This document shows, piece after piece, positions 1 to 7,150 of a stretch of 8,132 nt of DNA. A model generated the notes under the pieces. It saw only the letters and a list, made by a program, of their open reading frames with translations, made no database searches and was not told where the DNA came from. Numbering within the stretch: position 1 is the stretch's first letter; every line of letters begins with the position of its first letter. The position numbers were made by a program, and so were the translations under genes. Source of the stretch: CADCSY01 sp038255685 (lineage in GTDB: Bacteria > Actinomycetota > Acidimicrobiia > Acidimicrobiales > CADCSY01); NCBI GenBank assembly GCA_038255685.1, contig JBBSLC010000128.1, positions 1-8,132 on the forward strand, given 5' to 3'.

Positions 1-743
1 CGGTGCTCGACGACCTCCGTGCCGAGGTGAAGGCCAAGGGCATCACGCAACCCGACGCGCTGCTCGAGCAGCTGAAGGGCGACCTCAAGGTCCGCCTCCA
101 CGTCACCGACCGCGGCCTCACCCACAAGGCGGGCGCGACCAACGTGTGGCTCTTCGTGGGCGTCAACGGCGTCGGCAAGACGACCACCATCGGCAAGCTG
201 GCCAAGGTCCAGTCAGCCGAGGGGCGTCAGGTCGTCATGGCGGCCGGCGACACCTTCCGCGCCGCTGCCGCCGAGCAGCTCGGCATGTGGGCCGAGCGGA
301 CCGGCGCCGACTTCGTGCGGGGAGCCGAGGGTGGCGACCCGAGCTCGGTCATCTTCGACGCCGTGCAGCGAGCCGAGGCCAGGGGCGCCGACCTCGTCCT
401 CGCCGACACCGCAGGGCGCCTGCACACCAAGACGAACCTCATGGACGAGCTGCGCAAGGTGCGCCGGGTGGCGGACAAGCCCCCGGGCGAGGTGACGGAG
501 GTCCTGCTCGTCCTCGACGCCACGACTGGCCAGAACGGCCTGACGCAGGCCCAGCAGTTCCTCGAGGCCGTCGAGGTCACCGGCGTCGTGCTGACCAAGC
601 TCGACGGTTCGGCCAAGGGCGGCATCGTCCTCGCCATCCAGTCCGAGCTCGGGATCCCCGTGAAGCTCGTGGGCCTGGGCGAGACGGTGGACGACCTCGT
701 TGCGTTCGATCCCGACGAGTTCGTCGAGGCCCTCTTCGCATGA
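1..743 (+). CDS. ftsY: Signal recognition particle receptor FtsY, 5'-truncated by window edge
   Basis: SRP receptor GTPase: it docks the Ffh-ribosome-nascent chain complex at the inner face of the membrane and hands it to SecYEG, with reciprocal GTP hydrolysis. The reading frame is open to the left edge, and the 246 visible residues begin inside the N domain, so the GTG at position 3 is not taken as the true start. Visible motifs (numbered from the first full codon): P-loop GVNGVGKT at 53-60, DTFRAAAAEQL at 83-93, DTAGR at 135-139, the guanine-specificity motif TKLD followed by GSAKGG at 198-207, and a closing GLGE...DL at 224-232. The C-terminus at FVEALFA is normal for FtsY. TKLDGSAKGG and the TTIGKLAK run after the P-loop separate FtsY from Ffh, which is encoded at 3247. 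Any acidic membrane-binding A domain would lie outside the window. The next gene starts 32 nt downstream, so co-transcription is likely. Confidence 0.97.
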   Translation, partial: VLDDLRAEVKAKGITQPDALLEQLKGDLKVRLHVTDRGLTHKAGATNVWLFVGVNGVGKTTTIGKLAKVQSAEGRQVVMAAGDTFRAAAAEQLGMWAERTGADFVRGAEGGDPSSVIFDAVQRAEARGADLVLADTAGRLHTKTNLMDELRKVRRVADKPPGEVTEVLLVLDATTGQNGLTQAQQFLEAVEVTGVVLTKLDGSAKGGIVLAIQSELGIPVKLVGLGETVDDLVAFDPDEFVEALFA

Positions 744-774
744 CGAACCGCCCGACGACCTCGAGGAGCGCACG

Positions 775-1197
775 ATGATCTGGTTGGTGACCCGCCTGGT
801 GGTGCTGCCCGTGAAGGCGACGGCCGGTGGCTTCAAGCTCGGCTTCTGGACCGGTCGCCTCGTCGGCTGGCGCCGCCTCTTCGTGCTCGGGCTCGGCGTC
901 GGGGTGGGCCTGCTCGTCGCGCCCGGCCCCGGTGCCGAGCTGCGCGCCCGCCTGCGCGAGAAGCTGGATGGCGGCCGCCCGGTCCCGATGGCCACCCCAC
1001 CCCGCCCTCCGACACCGACGGTCGCGGTGCCGACCCCGGTCCCGACTGCGGTCCCGGTCGAGCCCGACGTCGGCGCAGCGTCGACGACCGCACCGCCCAC
1101 CACCGGTTCACCCGTGACCAGGCCGACCGCGGCAGCCGACCCGCTCCCGGCCGTGGCCGACGCCGACCCGGCGACGGTCGATCCCACGACGCACTGA
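775..1197 (+). CDS. Small membrane protein with YtxH-like segment and Pro/Thr-rich tail
   Basis: Predicted 140-residue protein of unknown function. I chose ATG 775 because GAGGAG (763-768) sits 6 nt upstream. An in-frame ATG at 700 lies inside ftsY and lacks such a site. Residues 1-13 are moderately hydrophobic. Residues 35-49 form one Gly/Val/Leu-rich membrane segment, followed directly by APGPGAELRARLREKL. A glycine-rich helix, then AP(x)xG, then a charged helix resembles the YtxH family of small membrane proteins; this is a motif-level match only. Residues 69-140 are low complexity, rich in Pro, Thr, Val and Ala, with no cysteine, and are probably disordered. It follows ftsY by 32 nt in the same direction, so it may be co-transcribed with the receptor. 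No enzymatic residues are apparent, and a role cannot be assigned. Confidence 0.75.
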   Translation: MIWLVTRLVVLPVKATAGGFKLGFWTGRLVGWRRLFVLGLGVGVGLLVAPGPGAELRARLREKLDGGRPVPMATPPRPPTPTVAVPTPVPTAVPVEPDVGAASTTAPPTTGSPVTRPTAAADPLPAVADADPATVDPTTH

Positions 1198-1243
1198 GCG
1201 GCCGCTCGCTCGGGAGCGACGCTCCGTTCTGGGTGCAGCCCAG
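1196..1243 (+). terminator. Cluster of small hairpins after the YtxH-like gene (possible terminator)
   Basis: Three short inverted repeats follow one another. The palindrome GAGCGGCCGCTC (1196-1207) overlaps the stop codon. GGAGC (1213-1217) pairs with GCTCC (1221-1225) over a 3-nt loop and is followed by GTTCT. CTGGG (1229-1233) pairs with CCCAG (1239-1243). The middle hairpin followed by a short T-containing run is the best terminator candidate. There is no real U-tract, so termination would be weak or assisted, as is usual in high-GC actinobacteria. Confidence 0.35.
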
Positions 1244-1286
1244 CGTCTCAGGCGCTGCCACCTGCACCAGAGCGGAAGGATTCGTC

Positions 1287-1315
1287 GGGAACCAGCGAGA
1301 CGTCCGCTGCGTCAC
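1287..1315 (+). promoter_or_regulatory. ECF-sigma-like promoter upstream of the exported protein gene
   Basis: GGGAACC at 1287-1293 resembles the GGAAC -35 element of many extracytoplasmic-function sigma factors. CGTCAC at 1310-1315 resembles the CGTC -10 element. The spacer between GGAACC and CGTC is 16 nt, which is normal for this class. A start point a few bases beyond would give a leader of roughly 25-30 nt that includes the strong ribosome site AGGAGG at 1336-1341. The match is by eye and such short elements can occur by chance. Confidence 0.4.
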
Positions 1316-1347
1316 ACTCCCCGAGACGGCCGAGCAGGAGGACCACG

Positions 1348-3081
1348 ATGGGGAAGCGACTGGTGGCGGGGACGGCTGCGCTGGGGGTGGCGGCGGCGGT
1401 GATCGCGATGGCCCTCGTCGCCGGAGGTGGGGGCGGGAGCGGGCCCCGGGCTCTGCCCGTCCTCGGTGCCGGGGATGGGGCGGCGGCCGACGAAGCAGCC
1501 TCCCTCTCGTCGCCTGTGGGAGGCGGTGGCGGGCCGGGCTACGGCTTCACCGGCGACGCCTCGGGGCTTGCAGCCGAGGCCGACGCCTGGTCGGTCGCCC
1601 GGGAGGACGGTGAGGCTCGGGCGCGGGCGCTGGCCGAGGTGCTCGGGGTCGGCGAGCTCACCGATGCCGGTGAGCAGTGGACTGCGAAGGGCCCCGGCGG
1701 GATCCTGACCGTCGACCGGCAACCGGGCCTGCCCTGGTACTACAGCGCCACCGTCGCCCAGGTCGACCCCGTCCCCCCCGACACAGCGGTGTCGTCCGAC
1801 GGGAGCACGGCCCCGTCGTGCGTGGAGAGCGAGCGCGGGAGCGAGGGCTCGTGCGAGGCACCATCCTGCGACACCGGCATCGAGCCTGCATTCTGCGCCG
1901 AGCCCGGATCGACCGGCGGCGCAGCACCAGGCGGGGAGGGGACGGACGCCAACGCAACCTGCGACCCCGGGCCCTGCCCCGACGACATGGCAGGCCAGCC
2001 CGTACCGGCTGACGATCCGGACACGATCGACTGCGCCATGCCCGAGTGCCCGCCCGGCAGCATGTGCACCCAGGCGTGCCCCGAGCTCGGCCCCGACGGG
2101 ACCGTCGAGCCGGTGCCGATGCCCGAGCCGCAGCGTCCGGCCGACCTGCCGAGCGCCGAGGAGGCCGAGGCGATCGCCCGGGACTTCCTGACCGCTGCGG
2201 GGAACGACCTCGACGGCGCCCGCACCCGGGTGGACGACGCGTTCTCCTCGTGGGTGCTCGTCGCCGACCCGGTCGTCGGCGGGCTGCCGACGTTCGGCAT
2301 GACGTCTGCGGTCGGTGTCGGTGCCGGCGGCGTGGTGGAGTTCGCCAACGGCTGGCTCGCCGACCCGGCCGAAGGGGACACCTACGACCTCATCGGGGTC
2401 GAGGCCGCCCTCGACCGTCTCGCGGCGACCGGCGGCTGGTTCGCGTCCGCCCCGGCCTCGCCAGAGGATTGCCCTGACTGCGAGGCGATGCCCGAGCCCG
2501 AGCCGATCGAGCTCGACTCGGTCGAGGTCGGCCTCCAGCTCGTGCCTGCGTACGGTGCGGAAGAGGCGTGGCTGGTGCCCAGCTACCTGTTCACCATCGC
2601 CGACGGCGGCCCCGGTGCGGTCATCGCCGCCTTCGCCATCGCCGACGAGCACCTCGTCGAGCCCGTGCCGCAGGAGGAGGAGCCGGTCCTGGTCGACCCG
2701 CTCGAGGGTGAGCCGATGCCGGTGGAGCCGGACGGCGGCATCGGCGACGGTGCCGGGCCGGTGATCACGAGCATGGAGCAGGAGCCCGAGGTGGCGCCCC
2801 TCCCGGAGGGCGAGCGGGCCGAGGTGGGTGTCGGGTACTACCTCGACGTCTCGACCCACTGCGGCGTCACGACGGTGCGGTTCGACGGTCGGGACTGGGA
2901 TGCAGCGCCACCGCTCGGCGACAGCAACGTGCCACCCGGCTGGGCTGCGCCCACCGAGGGCGGCACGATGACGTTGCTGGCGCCGGACGAGGCGGAGTTC
3001 GTCGGAGACGCAGCTCGGACGAAGGTCGCACGGTTCGTGCCCCGCCCCATCGAGGCCGGCCCGCCGCCGGGGTGCGAGTGA
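1348..3081 (+). CDS. Exported/membrane-anchored protein of unknown function with Cys-rich insert
   Basis: 577-residue protein. ATG 1348 is supported by AGGAGG (1336-1341) 6 nt upstream. The N-terminus has a KR pair then a hydrophobic Ala/Val segment (about 5-25) and a Gly-rich linker, so it is a signal anchor or Sec signal; there is no lipobox cysteine. Residues 75-140 form a first conserved-looking block (ALAEVLGVGE...W...GGILTVDRQ...WYYS). Residues 158-244 hold 10 of the protein's 14 cysteines in a Pro/Gly/Asp-rich, probably disordered insert. Residues 268-435 look like a second folded block (EEAEAIARDFL, ADPVVGGLPTFGM, NGWLADP, LVPSYLFTIADG). An acidic Glu/Pro linker covers 437-465. The C-terminal block 495-563 contains THCGVTTVRFDGRDW. 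From memory, exported proteins of this layout occur in actinobacteria, sometimes near ECF sigma factors, with no established function. It is strongly acidic overall. No catalytic motif is seen. An ECF-like promoter precedes it and strong hairpins follow it, so it is probably a single-gene transcript. Confidence 0.85.
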   Translation: MGKRLVAGTAALGVAAAVIAMALVAGGGGGSGPRALPVLGAGDGAAADEAASLSSPVGGGGGPGYGFTGDASGLAAEADAWSVAREDGEARARALAEVLGVGELTDAGEQWTAKGPGGILTVDRQPGLPWYYSATVAQVDPVPPDTAVSSDGSTAPSCVESERGSEGSCEAPSCDTGIEPAFCAEPGSTGGAAPGGEGTDANATCDPGPCPDDMAGQPVPADDPDTIDCAMPECPPGSMCTQACPELGPDGTVEPVPMPEPQRPADLPSAEEAEAIARDFLTAAGNDLDGARTRVDDAFSSWVLVADPVVGGLPTFGMTSAVGVGAGGVVEFANGWLADPAEGDTYDLIGVEAALDRLAATGGWFASAPASPEDCPDCEAMPEPEPIELDSVEVGLQLVPAYGAEEAWLVPSYLFTIADGGPGAVIAAFAIADEHLVEPVPQEEEPVLVDPLEGEPMPVEPDGGIGDGAGPVITSMEQEPEVAPLPEGERAEVGVGYYLDVSTHCGVTTVRFDGRDWDAAPPLGDSNVPPGWAAPTEGGTMTLLAPDEAEFVGDAARTKVARFVPRPIEAGPPPGCE

Positions 3082-3082
3082 G

Positions 3083-3112
3083 CGCCACCAGGTGTCCCTG
3101 ACCCTGGTGGCG
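3083..3112 (+). terminator. Stem-loop terminator after the exported protein gene
   Basis: CGCCACCAGG (3083-3092) is perfectly complementary to CCTGGTGGCG (3103-3112): a 10-bp stem with a 10-nt loop, beginning 2 nt after the stop codon. No U-tract follows. Instead there are C-runs at about 3122-3126 and 3132-3137, which would suit an intrinsic terminator of the U-less actinobacterial kind or Rho-assisted release. Confidence 0.65.
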
Positions 3113-3138
3113 GGGTAGCGACCCCCACGGTCCCCCCT

Positions 3139-3182
3139 CTGGCATTGCGGGCGCGCAGAGCCCGGCGCGCTCGCAATGCCGG
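3139..3182 (+). terminator. Long GC-rich stem-loop between the exported protein gene and ffh
   Basis: GGCATTGCGGGCGCGC (3141-3156) pairs with GCGCGCTCGCAATGCC (3165-3180). This gives a 16-bp stem with a single G·U pair and an 8-nt loop (3157-3164). A T·G pair (3140/3181) and a C-G pair (3139/3182) extend it to 18. It has no U-tract. It could be a second terminator insulating ffh, a bidirectional structure, or one copy of a dispersed palindromic repeat; one window cannot decide. Confidence 0.6.
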
Positions 3183-3206
3183 CGTCCCAGCACAGCTGGG
3201 GGCTGC

Positions 3207-3236
3207 TTCGACCGCTGGCGCTGGCACCGGTAGCCT
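3207..3236 (+). promoter_or_regulatory. Probable promoter for the ffh operon
   Basis: TAGCCT (3231-3236) fits the TAnnnT -10 pattern of actinobacterial housekeeping promoters. TTCGAC (3207-3212) is a poor -35 match at 18-nt spacing. The -10 element ends 10 nt before the ffh ATG, so the leader would be about 3-5 nt. This agrees with the absence of any Shine-Dalgarno sequence upstream of ffh. It lies downstream of both stem-loops. Confidence 0.45.
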
Positions 3237-3246
3237 CTGACACCGC

Positions 3247-4671
<1,425 letters not shown>

Positions 4672-4738
4672 CGAGACCGAGCACCACCGAAGCACAGCTC
4701 CCGCCACCTGGGCGGGGCAGAACAGGGAGAGCACCACC

Positions 4739-5008
4739 GTGGCCGTCAAGCTCCGCCTCATGCGGATGGGCAAGAAGAAGCAGCCGACCTACCGGGTCGT
4801 GGCGGCCGACGGCCGCTCACCCCGCAACGGCCGGTTCATCGAGATCCTCGGGACCTACGAGCCCCGCCTCGACCCCTCGGGCGTCAACATCGACAACGCC
4901 AAGGCGCTGCACTGGCTCCGCCAGGGTGCCCAGCCCACCGACCGGGTCGAGCTGCTCCTGAAGCAGACCGGGGCCTGGGACGAGTTCAAGGCCGGCGCCT
5001 CCACGTGA
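4739..5008 (+). CDS. rpsP: 30S ribosomal protein S16
   Basis: Small-subunit protein needed for 30S assembly. The start is GTG 4739, giving AVKLRLMRMGKKKQPTYRVV, the canonical S16 N-terminus. GGGAG (4725-4729) lies 9 nt upstream. An open frame back to ATG 4631 overlaps the ffh end and encodes nothing S16-like, so it was rejected. At 89 residues it has the core fold (DGRSPRNGRFIEILGTYEP at 24-42, ALHWLRQGAQPTD, LLLKQTGAW) but lacks the long Lys/Ala-rich C-terminal extension I recall in mycobacterial S16. Its TGA overlaps the next gene's GTG by 4 nt, so translational coupling is likely. Confidence 0.97.
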   Translation: MAVKLRLMRMGKKKQPTYRVVAADGRSPRNGRFIEILGTYEPRLDPSGVNIDNAKALHWLRQGAQPTDRVELLLKQTGAWDEFKAGAST

Positions 5009-5295
5009 GCGACAACCTGGTCGACGACGTCGACGTGAACGACGACGAAGCACCGGCCCCCACGGCCGAGGACGTCCTCGCCTACCTCGTCGAGTCCCTG
5101 GTGGACGACCCGGACAGCGTCGAGATCGACTCCGTCGAGGGTCGACGGGGCGTGAGCCTCGAGGTCCGGGTCGCCTCTGGCGACATGGGCCGCGTCATCG
5201 GCCGACGCGGTCGCATGGCCAACGCCATCCGCACCGTCGTGCGCGCCGCCGCTGTCAAGGACGGCGTGGCGACCGACGTCGACTTCGTCGATTGA
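5005..5295 (+). CDS. khpA: KH-domain RNA-binding protein (KhpA/YlqC type)
   Basis: Small single-KH-domain protein of the family usually found between rpsP and rimM. Known members bind RNA broadly and in some Firmicutes pair with KhpB; I infer a similar RNA-chaperone role here. 96 residues. Residues 1-19 form an acidic extension (six Asp and two Glu) that typical members of about 75-80 residues lack. The KH fold follows: AEDVLAYLVESLVDDPDSVEI, a beta strand VSLEVRVA, and the RNA-contacting GxxG loop GRRG at 66-69 within GRVIGRRGRMANAIR. GTG 5005 overlaps the rpsP stop (GTGA), indicating coupled translation. Immediately after its stop lie the tandem repeats that precede rimM. Confidence 0.93.
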   Translation: MSDNLVDDVDVNDDEAPAPTAEDVLAYLVESLVDDPDSVEIDSVEGRRGVSLEVRVASGDMGRVIGRRGRMANAIRTVVRAAAVKDGVATDVDFVD

Positions 5296-5300
5296 TTTGA

Positions 5301-5427
5301 GCCATCGATAATCCGATGGCTGGCTCCGGACGACCGGCAGAGCCGGATCGTCCTCCGCTGGCTGGTTTCGCCATCGAGAATCCGATGGCTGGCTCCGGAC
5401 GACCGGCAGAGCCGAACCGTCCTCCGC
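5301..5427 (+). repeat. Two tandem 58-bp hairpin-forming repeats (period 69 bp) before rimM
   Basis: Copy 1 is 5301-5358 and copy 2 is 5370-5427. They match at 55 of 58 positions (differences at 5309/5378, 5346/5415 and 5348/5417) and are separated by 11 nt. Each copy holds two inverted repeats. First, GCCATCG/CGATGGC with a 6-nt loop (5301-5307/5314-5320 and 5370-5376/5383-5389). Second, GGCTC/GAGCC with an inner CGG/CCG pairing (5322-5344 and 5391-5413). The period is 23 codons, so both copies can be read in the rimM frame as repeated AGSGRPAEPxRPP peptides. This looks like a REP/MITE-like palindromic element, but no second locus is available here for comparison. Confidence 0.85.
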
Positions 5428-5912
5428 ATGCGCTGACCGCATCTGAGGGCGTCCCCCTCCTCGAGGTAGGGCGCATCGCCAAGGCCCACGGGCTCCGTGG
5501 CGAGGTGAACGTGGTGCTCACCACCGAGCGCCTCGAGCGGCTCGCGCCCGGCGCGGTGCTGCACACCCGCCGAGGGATCCTCGAGGTCGGGTCCTCCCGA
5601 CCCCACCAGACCGGTCACCTCGTCGCGTTCGTCGGCATCACCGACCGCAACGCCGCTGAGGCGCTCAGGGGCCTCGTGCTCCAGGCCGAGCCGCTCGACG
5701 ACCCGGACGAGCTCTGGGTGCACGACCTCGTCGGGCGCCAGGTCGTCGAGGTGGACGGCACGGCTCGCGGTCGCGTCACCGCCCTCGAGGTCAACCCGGC
5801 GAGCGACCTGCTCGTCCTCGACTCCGGTGCCCTCGTCCCCCTGACGTTCGTCGTTGACATCAACGCCGAGCAGCTGGTGGTCGACGCGCCCGACGGCCTC
5901 TTCGACCTGTAG
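5385..5912 (+). CDS. rimM: 16S rRNA processing protein RimM (start uncertain, inside a repeat)
   Basis: Ribosome maturation factor for the 30S head; known RimM proteins bind S19 and assist late 16S processing. The family core begins at LLEVGRIAKAHGLRGEVNV (about 24-42 with this start). It continues through VGITDRNAAEALRG, and ELWVHDLVGRQVVEVDG begins the C-terminal PRC-barrel domain. The protein ends with the expected LVPLTFVVDINAEQLVVDAPDGLFDL. With ATG 5385 it has 175 residues. With the alternative ATG 5316 it has 198. Both ATGs lie at the same place in the two repeat copies, and neither has a good ribosome-binding site (only GAGAA at 5376-5380 before 5385). The nearest non-repeat in-frame candidate is CTG 5433. 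Residues before about 22 are repeat-derived and not part of the RimM fold. It lies between khpA and trmD, the usual order. Confidence 0.93.
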   Translation: MAGSGRPAEPNRPPHALTASEGVPLLEVGRIAKAHGLRGEVNVVLTTERLERLAPGAVLHTRRGILEVGSSRPHQTGHLVAFVGITDRNAAEALRGLVLQAEPLDDPDELWVHDLVGRQVVEVDGTARGRVTALEVNPASDLLVLDSGALVPLTFVVDINAEQLVVDAPDGLFDL

Positions 5913-5964
5913 GGCCTGGGCGGTGCCCGGGGAGGCCGCCGGCACCTGTGCCACCCTGGCTGCG

Positions 5965-6768
5965 GTGCGCATCGACGTCTTCACGATCTTCCCGGAGATG
6001 GTCTCTGGCTTCGCCGGCCAGAGCCTGCTCGGGCGGGCGCAGGCGAAGGGCCTGCTCGACGTGCGGGCCCACGATCTGCGCGCCGGCGCGTCGGATCCGC
6101 ACCGCAGCGTCGACGCCCCACCCTTCGGTGGTGGTGCGGGCATGGTGCTCATGCCCGAGCCGGTCTTCGCCGCCGTCGAGGCCGTCGACCCGCCCCGCCC
6201 CCTCTTGCTGCTCGGCCCCGGGGGTCGCACGCTGGACCAGGCCCTCGCCAGGGACCTGGCCGCGAGCGACGGGTTCTCCCTGCTGTGCGGGCGCTACGAG
6301 GGCGTCGACGAGCGGATCCGCGCGCACCTCGTCGACGGCGAGCTGTCGGTCGGGGACTACGTGCTCGCCGGTGGCGAGGTCGCCGCGATGGTGGTCCTCG
6401 AGGCGGTCGGTCGCCTGGTGCCCGGGGTGATGGGCAACGACAGCTCGGCGGGGGAGGAGAGCTTCAGCGACGGGCTCCTCGAGTACCCGCACTACACACG
6501 ACCGGCGAGCTTCCGGGATTGGGACGCTCCGGAGGTGCTCCGGTCCGGAGACCACGCTCGGGTCGCGAGCTGGCGCCGGGCGCAGGCGCTCGCCCGGACC
6601 ATCGTCGCCCGACCGGACCTGATCGCAGCACGTGGCGGTCTCGGCGTGGACGAGCAGCGGCTCCTGCGCGACCACGGGCTCGTCGAGGATGCTGGAGCCC
6701 ACGACGTGGGCGCCTTGGAGGTCGAGGGCGACGTGGCCTACGATGCCGGGTCCGCGAGCAGCACCTGA
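5965..6768 (+). CDS. trmD: tRNA (guanine-N1)-methyltransferase TrmD
   Basis: SPOUT-class enzyme that uses S-adenosylmethionine to make m1G37 in tRNAs, preventing +1 frameshifting. GTG 5965 gives MRIDVFTIFPEM, the standard family start. GTG 5923, in frame, would add 14 unrelated residues. No close ribosome-binding site precedes 5965; GGAGG at 5931-5935 is 29 nt away. 267 residues. Key motifs: DAPPFGGGAGMVL (50-62), the trefoil-knot cofactor site LLCGRYEGVDERI (106-118) and SVGDYVLAGGE (128-138), then VPGVMGN and LLEYPHYTRP (171-180), ending in the DNA/tRNA-binding helical domain. The position equivalent to the E. coli catalytic Asp169 is Glu165 (EESF instead of EDSF). About 25 residues at the C-terminus (AGAHDVGALEVEGD...) extend past the usual end. 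rplS follows 16 nt later. Confidence 0.97.
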   Translation: MRIDVFTIFPEMVSGFAGQSLLGRAQAKGLLDVRAHDLRAGASDPHRSVDAPPFGGGAGMVLMPEPVFAAVEAVDPPRPLLLLGPGGRTLDQALARDLAASDGFSLLCGRYEGVDERIRAHLVDGELSVGDYVLAGGEVAAMVVLEAVGRLVPGVMGNDSSAGEESFSDGLLEYPHYTRPASFRDWDAPEVLRSGDHARVASWRRAQALARTIVARPDLIAARGGLGVDEQRLLRDHGLVEDAGAHDVGALEVEGDVAYDAGSASST

Positions 6769-6784
6769 CGAAGGAAACCGCACC

Positions 6785-7135
6785 ATGAACCCCACCGATC
6801 TCGTCGACCGCGCCAGCCTGCGTGACGACATCCCGACCTTCGGGCCCGGCGACACGCTGAAGGTCCACGTGCGGGTCGTCGAGGGCACCCGCGAGCGGGT
6901 CCAGGTCTTCCAGGGCGTGGTCATCCGCCGCCAGGGCTCCGGTGTCCACGAGACGTTCACCGTCCGCAAGCTCAGCTTCGGCGTCGGTGTCGAGCGCACG
7001 TTCCCCGTGCACTCCCCGATCATCCAGCGCATCGAGCCGATGATCGTCGGCGACGTGCGCCGCGCCAAGCTCTACTACCTGCGCGACCGGATCGGGAAGG
7101 CCGCCAAGATCAAGGAGAAGCGGACCGTCCGCTAG
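6785..7135 (+). CDS. rplS: 50S ribosomal protein L19
   Basis: Large-subunit protein at the 30S-50S interface. 116 residues from ATG 6785, preceded by AAGGAAA (6771-6777), the clearest ribosome-binding site in this operon. Family core: FGPGDTLKVHVRVVEGTRER (19-38), VFQGVVIRRQG, ETFTVRKLSFGVGVERTFPVHSP, IEPMIVGDVRRAKLYYLRDRIGKAAKIKEKR. Length and motifs are fully typical. Its TAG is in the same frame as lepB, 18 nt upstream of the lepB start. Confidence 0.98.
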   Translation: MNPTDLVDRASLRDDIPTFGPGDTLKVHVRVVEGTRERVQVFQGVVIRRQGSGVHETFTVRKLSFGVGVERTFPVHSPIIQRIEPMIVGDVRRAKLYYLRDRIGKAAKIKEKRTVR

Positions 7136-7150
7136 TCCGCTCGCCGACAC

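Noticed and set aside
700..774. Upstream ATG extension of the YtxH-like gene
   Set aside because: Overlaps ftsY coding sequence and lacks a ribosome site; ATG 775 has GAGGAG at ideal spacing and a hydrophobic N-terminus.
1312..3243. 643-codon open frame on the minus strand opposite the exported protein gene
   Set aside because: It is a GC-driven shadow. The translation is Arg/Gly/Ala-rich low complexity with no recognisable domain, while the + strand frame has a strong ribosome site, a signal segment and structured blocks.
3082..3246. Possible 4.5S SRP RNA or tRNA gene upstream of ffh
   Set aside because: The stem-loops are simple palindromes; I could not find the SRP RNA apical-loop motif or a cloverleaf with a TTCGA-type T loop.
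4697..4718. Hairpin CCCGCC/GGCGGG (4700-4705/4711-4716) between ffh and rpsP as a terminator or leader regulator
   Set aside because: Only 6-7 bp with no U-tract in a high-GC background, and the genes form a conserved operon. Not strong enough to annotate.
5301..5427. The tandem repeats as a CRISPR array
   Set aside because: Only two units, an 11-nt separation far shorter than a CRISPR spacer, a 58-bp repeat that is too long, and no cas genes.
5941..5952. GGCAC/GTGCC inverted repeat upstream of trmD as an operator or attenuator
   Set aside because: Five-bp arms with a 2-nt gap are expected by chance at this base composition, and no second site supports it.
5082..6230. 382-codon minus-strand frame across khpA, rimM and trmD
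   Set aside because: Spans three real + strand genes and has no recognisable family features. Its repeated LCRSSGASHRI segment is just the antisense of the tandem repeats.
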